A DNA stretch of 64,000 nucleotides from Dysidea avara (lineage: Eukaryota > Porifera > Demospongiae > Dictyoceratida > Dysideidae). A model generated the notes under the pieces. It did not search any database. It was not told the DNA's origin and worked only from the letters and a program-made list of their open reading frames with translations. How positions within the stretch are numbered: position 1 is the stretch's first letter; every line of letters begins with the position of its first letter. Shown in pieces: positions 35,096 through 45,378 of the stretch. The DNA lies in NCBI RefSeq assembly GCF_963678975.1, contig NC_089279.1, positions 30,160,160 to 30,224,159 on the forward strand. The letters are read 5' to 3'. A program made the translations under genes and the position numbers.

Positions 35096-35440
35096 AGAAG
35101 TGAAATCTAATCCAAAACAGCCAAGCTGTAAAAAAAGTGTGCGGCCCTCAAAAAGGCTATGGTGAAAAAAGATGTGAAATCCAAGGTGGCGGCCAAAAAA
35201 TGGCTGTGATGGTAGGTTAATGGTAAAAATTTTAATAACGACAATTCAGGTGAATTTTGTGCCAATTGACCAAGCGGCACCAAAATTCACCTGAATTGTT
35301 GCTATTAAAATTTTTACCATTAACCTACCATCACAGCCATTTTTTGGCCGCCACCTTGGATTTCACATCTTTTTTCACCATAGCCTTTTTGAGAGCTGCA
35401 AACTTTTTTTACAGCTTGGCTGTTTTGGATTAGATTATTT
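35096..35440. repeat. Long palindrome in the right arm, ~165-bp arms
   Basis: 35098-35268 and 35276-35440 are near-perfect inverted copies (outer end TCTAATCCAAAACAGCCAAG). Copy 2 retains only the left half (about 37345-37510), and copy 3 a shortened palindrome (58972-59180). It may be a separate MITE riding in the composite repeat. Confidence 0.8.
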
Positions 35441-35578
35441 TTACAGGGATTATTTGTCTTTTAAGCAATATAATATTATGAGTGCTTTAAATTTAATTGT
35501 TGTCTTAGCATGAAATTGCATGCAAATTGAATTTTATAATGGTATTACATCATAGCTATATATGTGTTACTATATTAT

Positions 35579-37515
35579 CAAGACACTGTCGTGCGGCCAA
35601 TTACAGCTGGTGCGGGCGCGCAACAGACAAGTGTGTATTTTACAGGAACCAAGAAAATGCCATTTTCACGCATCCGTAGTTCGATAATGACAGTACGGAA
35701 ATTAACTATTTTTGCTGTGGAGACTTCCTCGGGATAGGGGACCATCCATTCCAAATTTGAGGTGATTCCGCACATCCATCACTGAGATACACGCCTTCAA
35801 AGTTTGTCTTATTTTCTTCATATTTTTCTTCTTAATCTTTTTCTTCTTCGTCTCGTACACTTTAGAAATATTGTACTAACTCTCGTGTGCTTTGGTCGAT
35901 TTACTTAAGATTTGGAGGGCAGTAGGAACGTAATACTGCACATTTACACTCCAATTTTGGTACAGATAAGACAAAGAACAAGGGAGTTATGTGCAATATT
36001 TCAAAACTCTAAAGGTAATTTGTTGTAACGCCTCCAGTGTGAACCACTTGACAGACTTATTTGAAAATAGGTCTGCATTTGGAGTAACTATCATAGTGCA
36101 AACCTTTTGTGGTTTGAAAAAAATTGCATTAACAGTCATGAAGTTATAACAAAAACGCCAACTATGTGTAAAAAGTGCACGATCAAGTTTTGCTAATTAA
36201 AAAGTATTACTTGTCGCGCCTACCAAGCAAACTAGCTGATGGAATCAGCTGAAAATAGGTACAGATGTAGATTAACTGTTTTAGAACAAGCTTTCAGTGG
36301 AATCAAATAAAAAACCACTGAGTTACATTATGAAAGTCAACTAGGTCATAGATAATACTACATACTGGTATGTAGTATATATTATCTATGACTACTGTAG
36401 GTGTAACAAGTGTGCGATCGAGATATACTCTAATAGTGCAGTCACCCTAATAGAACATTCAGCTTCATAATAAATCTGTCTATTAGAGCGTTCAGCTACA
36501 ATCCAGTCACCATGTAGATAGTTCAGCTAACAACAAGTTGCCCAAAGGAGAGTTCAACTATACAGTCAAGTCACCCTGTAGAGAGTTCAACTACAAATAA
36601 ATCACCCTGTAGAGAGTTCAGTTACAAATAAGTCACCCTGTAGATAGTTCAACTACAAACAAGTCACCTTGTAGAGAGTTTAGCTACAAACAAGTCACCC
36701 TGGTGAGAGTTCAACTACAAACAAGTCACCCTGTAGTGAGTTCAGTTACAAATAAGTCACCCTGGAGAGTTCAACTACAAAAAAAACCACCCTGTAGAGA
36801 GTTCAGTTACAAACAAGTCACCTGTAGAGAGTTTAACTACAAACAAATCACCCCGAAGAGAGTTCAGCAATAAACAAGTCACCCTGTGGACTTCAGCTAC
36901 AAATAAATCACCCTGTAGAGAGTTCAGTTACAGATAAGTCAGCCTGTAGATAGTTCAACTACTAACAAGTCACCCTGTAGTGAGTTCAGTTACAAATAAG
37001 TAACCCTGGAGAGAGTTCAGCTACAAATAAGTAACCCTCGAGAGAGAGTTCAGCTACAAACAAATCACCCTGTAGAGAGTTCAGCAACAAACAAGTCACC
37101 CTGTAGACTTCAGCTAAAAACAAGTTACCTTGTGGAGACTTCTGCTACAAAGTAGTCTACCTGTAGGAGAAAGGACATGTGATAATTTTCATACAGTATT
37201 AATATTTGTAAAAAATGCATCATTATAAAAAAGTATCCATAGAATTCAGATCTGGATGTCTTCTCCTCTCTGCAGAAAAAGTTAAGACAAGTAAAGAACT
37301 ACAAAGCTGGCCACAGGCTGGCTTTTGAGTATACAAATGCAAAAAGAAGTGATATCTATACAAAAACAGCCAAACTGTGAAAAAAGGGTGCGGCCTCCAA
37401 AAAAGCCAGGGTAAAAAAAGATGTTAAATCAAAGGTGGCAGCCAAGAAATGGCTGTGATGGTAGGTTAATGGAAAAAATTTTAATAACGACAATTCAGGT
37501 GACAAATACACCTGA
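35579..37515. repeat. Composite minisatellite-core repeat, copy 2
   Basis: The left arm (35579-36415) matches 32126-32912 in order and length with heavy divergence. The core (36416-37165) opens with the dispersed motif and contains the same 31-bp unit, mainly the ACTACAAACAAGTCACCCTG variant. The right arm (37166-37515) matches 34906-35268. A perfect palindrome near 36349-36398 (GTCATAGATAATACTACATA with complement) is inserted in the left arm. Confidence 0.7.
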
Positions 37516-37733
37516 ATTAACATGTCACATATTCACCTGAATTAACATGTAGCAGCGATTAGTGCTAGGTTAATTAATATGTTTTATACAGTGATATAGC
37601 CAGCTGTATTGGATTGGAACGTATGTGTCATGTGCACATTGTACCAGGTCGCATGCCATATGTAACAAATTATTAAACTAGTTATTAATATATAATAAGC
37701 ATTAATAAGAAAGTTTCCAGTCACATTTCTCAC

Positions 37734-37880
37734 CTGTTGACAGTGCAAATGAAGCAATTAAGAAGTTCTCTACAACAGTGAGGGAAACAGTTATCCCAGC
37801 CCTCCCTGTCCCCAATTTATGCTGAAAGATTCCTGGTGACCAAGGAAGGGAGGGCACTGAAGCTTGCATAGAAAAACACC
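37734..37880 (-). CDS. Candidate exon, phase 1-1, hydrophobic segment
   Basis: The minus strand has an atgttag acceptor and an ACAG|gtgaga donor; 147 bp, symmetric phase 1. It encodes CFSMQASVPSLPWSPGIFQH and then a hydrophobic stretch (ITVSLTVVENFLIASFALST). No domain recognised and no partner exon identified. Confidence 0.3.
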
Positions 37881-37919
37881 CTAACATTAAAATACAAATC
37901 AGGTAAACTCCATCTAACA

Positions 37920-38037
37920 CTTGCGTGTGCTGATGTGTCCTATCCAGCGCGTGTGTGTGTCTTGGTGTGTCTTGTCTGACACGTGTGTGTGCTGATGTGT
38001 CCTGTCCTGCACGTGTGTGTGCTGATGGTCCTATCCA
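37920..38037 (+). repeat. GT-rich minisatellite
   Basis: About three to four units of roughly 35 bp built on GTGTGTGCTGATGTGTCCTG. Confidence 0.8.
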
Positions 38038-38957
38038 TCACAAAAAAGTTCTCATTTTGCCCTCTCGGTTGGCCCATTTGCAACCCAAGTTAAAATACTC
38101 TATTGTTTGAGTCACGGTGTGGTGGTTGGGTGGCTGAGGGCCTCACATAGTGAGGGCATCATGCAGGTATGCATGGAGAAGACCTAAGTGCATGTATGCA
38201 ACATGTAATATTGGTGTATTTGTGCTAATATAAGATGTGCTGATTGCTAGCATGGTGCAAGTGAATGCACACAATGTTAATTGTAGTTGTGTTCTTCATT
38301 TTTAACGCTGTGCAATGGACTGGACATACCTGAAAACATACCATAATTGGCCACTTTGCTATTCAGTAATTGATAGTGGCACACATTCAGATGATAATGA
38401 TAAACCTAACACCATTATTTCTTGTAATGCGATATGCGTGGTTTCACTAGTCGAGCATAATAATAATGTTACAAACAAATGTACAAGAAAATTTAAGATC
38501 AATTCGGGATTGAAGAAATATATTTACCTACACCTGAAGATATACTAGTAGACATTTAATCCCTGCTTCAGTCTATACTATGACTTAAGTAGGGATTACT
38601 CTGAATATCTTAAGGTGTAAGTGACCTCCCTTGTTTCACTACTTCTAGTTCTTTGATCGTAATACACTAGTTTGTTTACTGCATAGCTATGATATTTATT
38701 ATGTATGTGGCTGCTGTGTTAGGGTGACTGCTTTATTAGAGTGTCTTGATCTCTCTGCTATAGGTTAATGTATGGTTGCCATGTCCTATTTTCTACACTT
38801 TTATGAAATTAAAATAAATTCAACAAATTTTATCTCATGCTGTATTTTTCCCTCAATTTATTTCTTACTGTATTTCTATGCACACGTGCAATGGTGTTTT
38901 GAGTGATAATATAGTAAGTATTCAAATTATGTATACAGCATGTGCTTTTTTTCTTAG
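38038..38957. other. Unassigned sequence before the sushi exon
   Basis: A hairpin around TTTAATCCCTGCTTCAGTC (about 38554-38605) recurs near 39685-39760. The dispersed motif is at 38723-38753. No exon supported. Confidence 0.45.
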
Positions 38958-39127
38958 TCATTTGTGCCAATCTCACTGCTCCTTCTAATGGAATGATCAA
39001 TTGTTCAATGGTAGTCCCTGCTGCTGGAGTGACTTGTAGATACACGTGTAACACTGGTTATGAACTAAGTGGAAGTGACGTGGGAATGAAGGGACATGGA
39101 ATGGTACTACTACTACATGTAACAAAG
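38958..39127 (+). pseudogene. Sushi/CCP domain exon with a frameshift
   Basis: The exon has a ttcttag acceptor and an AACAAAG|gtaatt donor, phase 1 at both ends, the usual architecture of a single sushi-module exon. It encodes ICANLTAPSNGMINC, GVTCRYTCNTGYELSGS and, in a shifted frame, GTWNGTTTTCNK. Together these give the four cysteines, the NG turn, GYEL and the GTWNG end of a complement-control-protein module. The frameshift near 39075-39090 would truncate it. A second GTWNG-like fragment is near 39470-39495. The parent gene would be an extracellular or membrane protein; no other module is intact. Confidence 0.6.
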
Positions 39128-39179
39128 GTAATTTATAAAATGCTTTATACTTTGTAAATTAATCAAAGCATTATCAACT

Positions 39180-39680
39180 AACTAAATAACTGATTCCTAC
39201 ATAACTCAACTATAGTTAATGCTACAGACTTGATTTCTTCACTAATAAGTGTTGCTTAGGTCCAAGACGTGTCTTCTCACCTACCATACCTTTGTCCTCC
39301 TTTGTGTCTCACCACTACCTCAATTTGCATGTAGCACATAATGGCTTCCTGGCACTGGCTTTCTCACATTTATTAGGGAAACTGTCTGTAATTACTGTAG
39401 TGACTGAATTGATTGCAGAGGTGTTTCTCATACTGTTCTAAGTGTTCTTCATTTGTAGCATTGTGTAATAAGTGGAACATGGAATGGCATTCAGACACAA
39501 AGTTTGTTTCATGTGATATTCCTAGTGCCATTCCATCCTTTGAATCAATATGCACAGGTTTATAAGTCACAACTTCATATGTTAAAAAAAGTAAACAAAC
39601 AAGTACGTACAAGGAAAAATTAGGAATATTAAATTTGAGCAGGGTCATAGAAATGAAACATGCAGCTGCACAGTATACCT
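39180..39680 (+). repeat. Dispersed repeat family R, copy
   Basis: It shares blocks in order with 39960-40400, 51845-52640 and, inverted, 3150-3640 and 62800-63260. Typical blocks are CTTGATTTCTTCACT, then AAGACGTGTCTTCTCAC, CCTTTGTCCTCCTTTGTGTC and ATGGCTTCC. No coding frame is shared. Confidence 0.65.
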
Positions 39681-39959
39681 ATGGACGTTTAAATTAATCC
39701 CTACTTCAGTCATGGCCATACTGTTAGTTAGCTATAGGACTGAAGCAGGGGTTAAATATCTGCAAGTACGTACAGCTGCAGATGTAGGCAATTTCCCTCG
39801 TTTCATTACTTTAGTTTTTATGATTTTTATATACAGTTATATGAATTTAAAATTCCCAAGTTTCCTTGTATTTGTGCCTTAAGCAAACAGACCATAAGCA
39901 AACAAGTAGGATTTTAAATTTGAGTGATTATGAATTATCACATGGTACGGTAGTATACT

Positions 39960-40400
39960 GTTACATATAGTATAGATATTATGGAGGTTTGGGCTTTCTT
40001 GCACAAAAATATCACCCAAACACCAGCCTCACTTTTCCTTTATAACAGTTTGATGGCATTGGTTAGGCATAGACAGGCCAAAAAATGCCTTTAGAACAAC
40101 CCAATACCCTTCCAATAAGCTTATATGGAATTTCAAAAATTTCCTATTTAACTGAATTTTCTACTAGCTAACTACCTGATTCCTTCAGCCAACCACTATG
40201 GTTAACACTATGGGCTTGATGTTTTCACTCTTTGATGTCACTTCAGTCCGAGACATGCCTTTATGCCAACTACATGCATCATGGACTCACCTTTGTCCTC
40301 CTTTGTGTCCCATTTCTTTCTCCACTGCTGCGTAGGTACTTGATTTGTAGTGACACATATAGAGGCTTCAGTATAGGTGACTGTCATCCATAATATCTGA
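39960..40400 (+). repeat. Dispersed repeat family R, copy
   Basis: Contains GCACAAAAATATCACCCAAA, CTGATTCCTTCAGCCAAC and CTTTGTCCTCCTTTGTGTCC in the same order as the other copies. It lies between the sushi exon and the candidate exon at 40609. Confidence 0.65.
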
Positions 40401-40608
40401 AGTGATTGGATTGGTCATAAATATTATATACTCAGCAATTACTTTCCTTCATATACTGTTATGTACTAAGAGATGTTCTTGAACATTAACCAATAGTGTT
40501 TATAAGTGTCCTATCTATCATGAAGTCGATATATTGTATTAAAATGTTGGAAATTAATGACTGCAAAGATTAATTTGGTATGTTTTTACTTCTTGTAACA
40601 TTTTACAG

Positions 40609-40701
40609 CTTCAGATCCTGCAAGAAAAAGATCTGCAGGCCTTAAGCTGAAGAGTCTGATACAATCAGCTATTGAAAAAGGGATACCAGGAGAGCAAAAA
40701 G
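40609..40701 (+). CDS. Candidate short exon, phase 1-1
   Basis: The exon has an attttacag acceptor and a strong AAAG|gtaagt donor; 93 bp, phase 1 both ends, so compatible with the sushi exon upstream. It encodes a basic, lysine-rich stretch (SDPARKRSAGLKLKSLIQSA). Possibly part of the same gene as the sushi exon; no domain recognised. Confidence 0.4.
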
Positions 40702-41300
40702 GTAAGTATTAACATTGATCCTTAACTACTTAGTAGTTACTTATATTATGAATGATAATGCATCAATTTAAAATGTATGATAAGTTTTCAGCAAGCAGTT
40801 GCATTTTGTTCATTGCATAGTTACAATAATATAATTACATTTCTAATTGAATTCACAATAATTATGAATTTGGCTAAAATAATTATTTTCACAATGAAGA
40901 CACTCATTTTATCTCCTTTTATTACAATATTACTTGAAACTGTTACCCCTGTATTGTCATATGCAGTGGGCACATCTGGGTTTTGGTATTTTAAGTTATT
41001 ACAGCTACTTCTAAAGGCTTTAGCTGCATTTCTAAAAGCCTAAATGGTAAGATGTAAAATTAAACATTGCTGGAGATTGATCACTTGATATGAAATATTA
41101 TGCTGAAATGGTGCAATTAGCATGTTCCAGACCTTTTAAAAGTCTGGATCTGCTCCTGGTCTTTGTGATACAAATGTATCAAAACCAAGTTAAATAATGA
41201 ACAAGACCATAACACATGCTTATTTTGCTGTAAGCTTATATATAATTAGTGGGAACTACTTGGATTATTTAACACAAGCAGTATACATATATATTATATG
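40702..41300. other. Downstream of the candidate exon
   Basis: An open frame at 40777-41043 is hydrophobic (ITILLETVTPVLSYAVGTSG) and could be a terminal membrane exon. No clean acceptor is seen, so I do not call it. Confidence 0.35.
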
Positions 41301-41551
41301 TGTGACTGGGTCTGCGAGAATAGGGCATGTAGGCACATAATTTTTTCCTACTTTTTAAAACTTCCAATGGTCATAACTTTCTATCCCATTAAACTATGGC
41401 AATGCAATTTTCAACTCGTTGTAAGCATTTAATTGGCTTTAGGATGCAAGTTACAGAATGCAGAGATTCTGTTCCAGTACTGAGGTATCACCTGTGGTGT
41501 GACAGGATGTAGTTTGTGCCTACATACCCTGTTTTCGCAGGCCCGGTCACA
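41301..41551. mobile_element. MITE with TGTGAC termini
   Basis: Imperfect inverted ends of about 36 bp (TGTGACTGGGTCTGCGAGAA versus TGTGACCGGGCCTGCGAAAA). Related termini occur at 53298-53517 and 55214-57030. Target duplication unclear in the TA-rich flank. Confidence 0.75.
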
Positions 41552-42963
41552 TATATAGTTAGCAAGGAGACATGACATTATGTGAGCCATTTACTTTTAC
41601 TTAGGTGATGCTGATCTCCTTAAGAAGAATCCTGTTTAGTGGATTCACTTGACATTTGGCAGCAGAAACTTTCAATATATATATCTAGGAATCTGCTGTG
41701 AGAGATTTTAATATACATAATACTGTTGGTTAAATTGCTATATTGTATTGCTAATTCATTTTGATTAACGAGAGTTGTGTTTCTTATATAAACTGAATGG
41801 TATGCTTTTAATATAATTTTACTGTAATTAAGGGACTACATGGTGACTACTTGTACATGTGTGTTTACATTTCAGAGATTAATATAGTTAGCATTTCAGA
41901 GGCAAAAATACAGCCATAAACTGATTTATAAGCTTGAGTTATGCCTGCATCATTCCTGGCAAGAGCAGCATCAAGCATTATGGTAGCATAATGCATAGGA
42001 TCCAGAATGTGATTAGTAGAAAATATCCACAAGTTGTAAAACAGAACTGCTATAATTATTTCAAAATGTGAACATGCACTATTACACTGTAGAAATTAGC
42101 TGCTATTATGAATTCTGAGTTTCATACATGAATATATTAACTGACAAAATATCTATCAGCTGTATATGACAAGAGCCATATATATATATTGTGGACTATC
42201 TGTCTTGATTGTTGCATGTATGCTACTTTGCATGTATTGTTGCATACCTGCATGAACAACATTCATTTAAGATGAAAGAAAGGAATAGTCAAGAGAGATT
42301 CTCTTTGCTAAATTTACAGGACGGCTAATTATTTTGATGGTGTTATTGTTTACATACTAACTCTAATAGCAGCAAGGAGCAGCACAATTCTAGTAAAACA
42401 ATTAAGTTTTACCAACTGTTCCATGATATTTATTCTTATAGCTGCTCTGCAAAGGAAAGCAGACTCAAGAATATACAGTAGAACAACTCTTAATCAGGAC
42501 ACTTAAAAAATAAGGACATCTATATAAACTGGACCCAAAGTAAGACTAGTTAATTAATTGTTAACAATCCAGATTCAATACTTGGGAGTTGGTGATGCCT
42601 GGTTGCTGTTGTTTCCTTGTGAAAGTGCTCCTGTCTCCCCAGCTATGTAAATGAGGAGACCTGGTACAAATTGAGGAAACAGCCCACCCAAAATTAAGTA
42701 TGTAGGGGTCTAAGTAGGGGATAGCCACGCAGGGTGGTTTGGATGTTTCTTCAGTTAATTGCAATTTGCAACTGTCATCAGGGAGTCAAATATACTTAAA
42801 GTTTGCCCAAAATACTTTCAAGAATTTCCCAATTTTTTTCACCTATTATGCTCTTTAGTGTTCCCATCATGCCTCTAGGTATAAACAATTATCTTGGATT
42901 TGGAACATTTTAATCAGTGAATGCTCTATTAGAGAATTTCATTAAAAAGTGACTGTTCTATTA
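41552..42963. other. Unassigned sequence
   Basis: Near 42478 a CAGTAGAACAACTCTTAATC start resembles the left end of a Tigger-like element, without a visible right end. Dispersed-motif copies at 42918-42940 and 42951-42969. Confidence 0.45.
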
Positions 42964-43347
42964 TAGTATGTTCACGTTGAGCTGAATCCTCAAAAACATT
43001 TAATAAATCATGGACGCAATTACACACTATCTTGAAATTTGGCTCATTTGTAGTACTGCTTGATCCGCTAAAAATATTTCAAAATCTTGTTGTTCAAATG
43101 TTTGACATAATATTTACGGCCAATCAAAATTTTCACAATATATTTCCTATGGAGAAGCCATATAAGCACAGTGTCCATTAGAGCCCTTTCCCGAACTTGT
43201 AATGGAGCCAAACCGTACATGTCTGTTGTTGACACCTTTACTGTTACCAATAATCATCTGGTTGGCAGAAATGTTAACTCGGTTGAGAAAAAATCCACTT
43301 TTAATTTTTAGCTGTTTTTCAGGGTTCAGCTCAACGTGAACATACTA
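42964..43347. mobile_element. MITE with TAGTATGTTCACG termini and TA duplication
   Basis: Inverted ends of about 30 bp (TAGTATGTTCACGTTGAGCT and complement), flanked by TA (42962-42963, 43348-43349). The left end lies directly on a copy of the dispersed motif. Confidence 0.8.
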
Positions 43348-43349
43348 TA

Positions 43350-44304
43350 GAGAGCATCGATCTAAGGAGCTATTTATGATGCTCTGTTGCAGTTTCTACT
43401 GACTGGTCTATTAGGGAGTATTCAATTTGATGTGTTTTTATGGAATTAAGCTCCATAATTTGAAATATCCACCTAATATGCTAACATTATACAGGCATAG
43501 CACTCCAGCCTATGCTTTTCATTATGGTGGTATATTTGACACAGGTCTATATGCTATTGAAGTACCATAGATATGTTTCTATGTCATAGTATCTATGCAT
43601 AAACAGCAGCGTGTAGATTTCAGTTAGTCATATATGTATTATATGCAGATACAATATCTGTTAAATTTAGTTAGCTGCCTAAGTAAGAACACATTGTATG
43701 TGTGTAACTACATCATTCAAGACTGCATGAAGCAATACTAGCAAAACACTTTACTTCAGAACTGAGTTTCTCACCCGTACACATTCACCACAAGTGGTCT
43801 AGTGATGAAAACTGAAAGTTAGAGACTTTGTATAATATTATACAAGCCAGGGTGTAGCTGGGATTTTCTGCTACAGTGCATTTGTGCATGTGATCAGTTT
43901 TTTACCATTAATTTTAATCATGTGACACGAGGGACACCCAATTGAGATAGCTATTATCCTTATGCGCTATCAATGTCAAGCCCATGCACCCCACACTTCA
44001 GGGATCCCCATTTACTGACTGGGGAGATTCAACACTATGGCTGCCCCACCACCAGAGTATTTGATGATGGCAGCTTGTCGCCAGAAAGCAATAGTAAAAA
44101 CATTTCATAGATAAATCAAATCTCCCTATAAACATCTCTCATAGACATAGTGAGATTTTTTTACAAGGTTCTTTGACCCAGTACTGGGAAACTTGACACT
44201 AGAATTTATCAAATCTCCTCGATGCATTGCCCCACCCTACCTAGCAATGGGAGTGCCATTTAGTGGTTCGCTGGCACCATAGTCCATAGCGAACCTCTGA
44301 ATTC
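43350..44304. other. Unassigned sequence
   Basis: A small ATAGATA-type hairpin is near 43565-43600. No gene supported. Confidence 0.45.
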
Positions 44305-44394
44305 CAGCAGTACTGGCATACTGAGATATTAGAACCTATAATAGCTATAATAGATATTAGGTTCTAATAAGTATGCCAGCACTGCTGGCATACT
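44305..44394. repeat. Hairpin MITE, unit left of the LINE
   Basis: CCAGCAGTACTGGCATACTG with its inverted copy ending GCCAGCACTGCTGG. A second unit (48248-48336) continues on the far side of the LINE, so the LINE entered a dimer of this MITE at ATACT. Confidence 0.75.
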
Positions 44395-44438
44395 CTGGCC
44401 CGTTTTTCAGTGTGGAGTGCGTTACTTAGAGTTTCAGT

Positions 44439-45355
44439 TTGCTCAAGATGACGGATGTCCGCCCGCTTAAACGTACAGCAGATGAAGTTATATCGCCTGA
44501 TGTGGCATCAAGGAAAAAGTCTGCCAGGGACGGTGAGTCCTTTGTTTGTACAATTTGTCTAGAATCTATTGCTCCACCAACTGATGATAACGATGAGAGA
44601 GAACTGATATTTTGTGAGTGACTCTTGGCTTCATAGGAAATGTGCAGGGCTACCAAAACCAATATTTGATTCAATCAGATTGTCAGAGACCCCTTTTCAT
44701 TGCCCATTCTGTCGCTTAGCTAATTATGAGTGCTTATTTAATGATATGAAAGCTACTATTGCATCACTAGAGCATAAGGTATCTCAACTTGAGAAAAACT
44801 CAACACCCGCTATAAACACTGTCAGATCTGTGAGCAATACTAGTAATGAACCTCATGATTCCACATTGGTGACTCCACAAACAAAGGAAACACTGCCTGA
44901 TCACAGCATACAAGACATGGTTGCAACTCTACTTAATGAGGAGAAAGAGAAGGAGAAGCGTCGCTTGAATATTATTGTACATAATGTACCGGAGTCCTCA
45001 TCTGAGAAAAGTTTGACTAGGAAGAATGAAGATACAGAATTTGTGAGTAAACTATGTGAGTCTCAATTTAATGCAAAGGTGTCAATAGTTAAAGCATACC
45101 GTCTTGGTAAAAAGGGAGCTAAACCTAGATTACTTAAGATTTCATTATCATCAGTTTCTCACAGTTCTCAAGAACTGCACCCAACTTAGAAATCGGAGCA
45201 CACCACCTCTGTATCAGAACATCTTTATTTCCCCAGATTTAACCCCTAAGGAACAAAAGAGAAGTAAAGAACTAAGATCTGAACTAAAAGAACGAAACAA
45301 AAATGGCTGTCTTTATCAGATAAAAAACGGGTCAATAGTGCGGAGGAGGCAGTAA
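44439..45355 (+). pseudogene. LINE ORF1 with PHD finger and coiled coil
   Basis: The N-terminus carries CTICLESIAPPTDDNDEREL and, after a frameshift at about 44613-44621, SDSWLHRKCAGLPKPIFDSI then FHCPFC: the C-x2-C, W-x-H-x2-C and C-x2-C ligands of a PHD finger. A coiled-coil stretch (MKATIASLEHKVSQLEKNST) follows. Then comes RRLNIIVHNVPES, the start of the RNA-recognition fold usual in LINE ORF1 proteins. A second frameshift near 45150-45185 leads into NCTQLRNRSTPPLYQNIFIS and the true end at 45355. ORF1 products bind LINE RNA. Confidence 0.8.
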
Positions 45356-45378
45356 GCCACCTTTGCACTGATAATCAA

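Larger units (their letters stand above)
32126..35440. repeat. Composite minisatellite-core repeat, copy 1
   Basis: It consists of a left arm of about 790 bp (32126-32912), a minisatellite core (32913-34905), a right arm with the hairpin GGCCATAGGCCGG near 35050 (34906-35095), and a long palindrome (35096-35440). Copy 2 (35579-37515) repeats the same order in the same direction; copy 3 (58972-61511) is inverted. Arms flanking a tandem-repeat core recall the HINE/DINE-1 elements of Drosophila and bivalve pearl-type elements, which are linked to Helentrons. I saw no Rep/helicase sequence, so this is an analogy. Confidence 0.7.
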
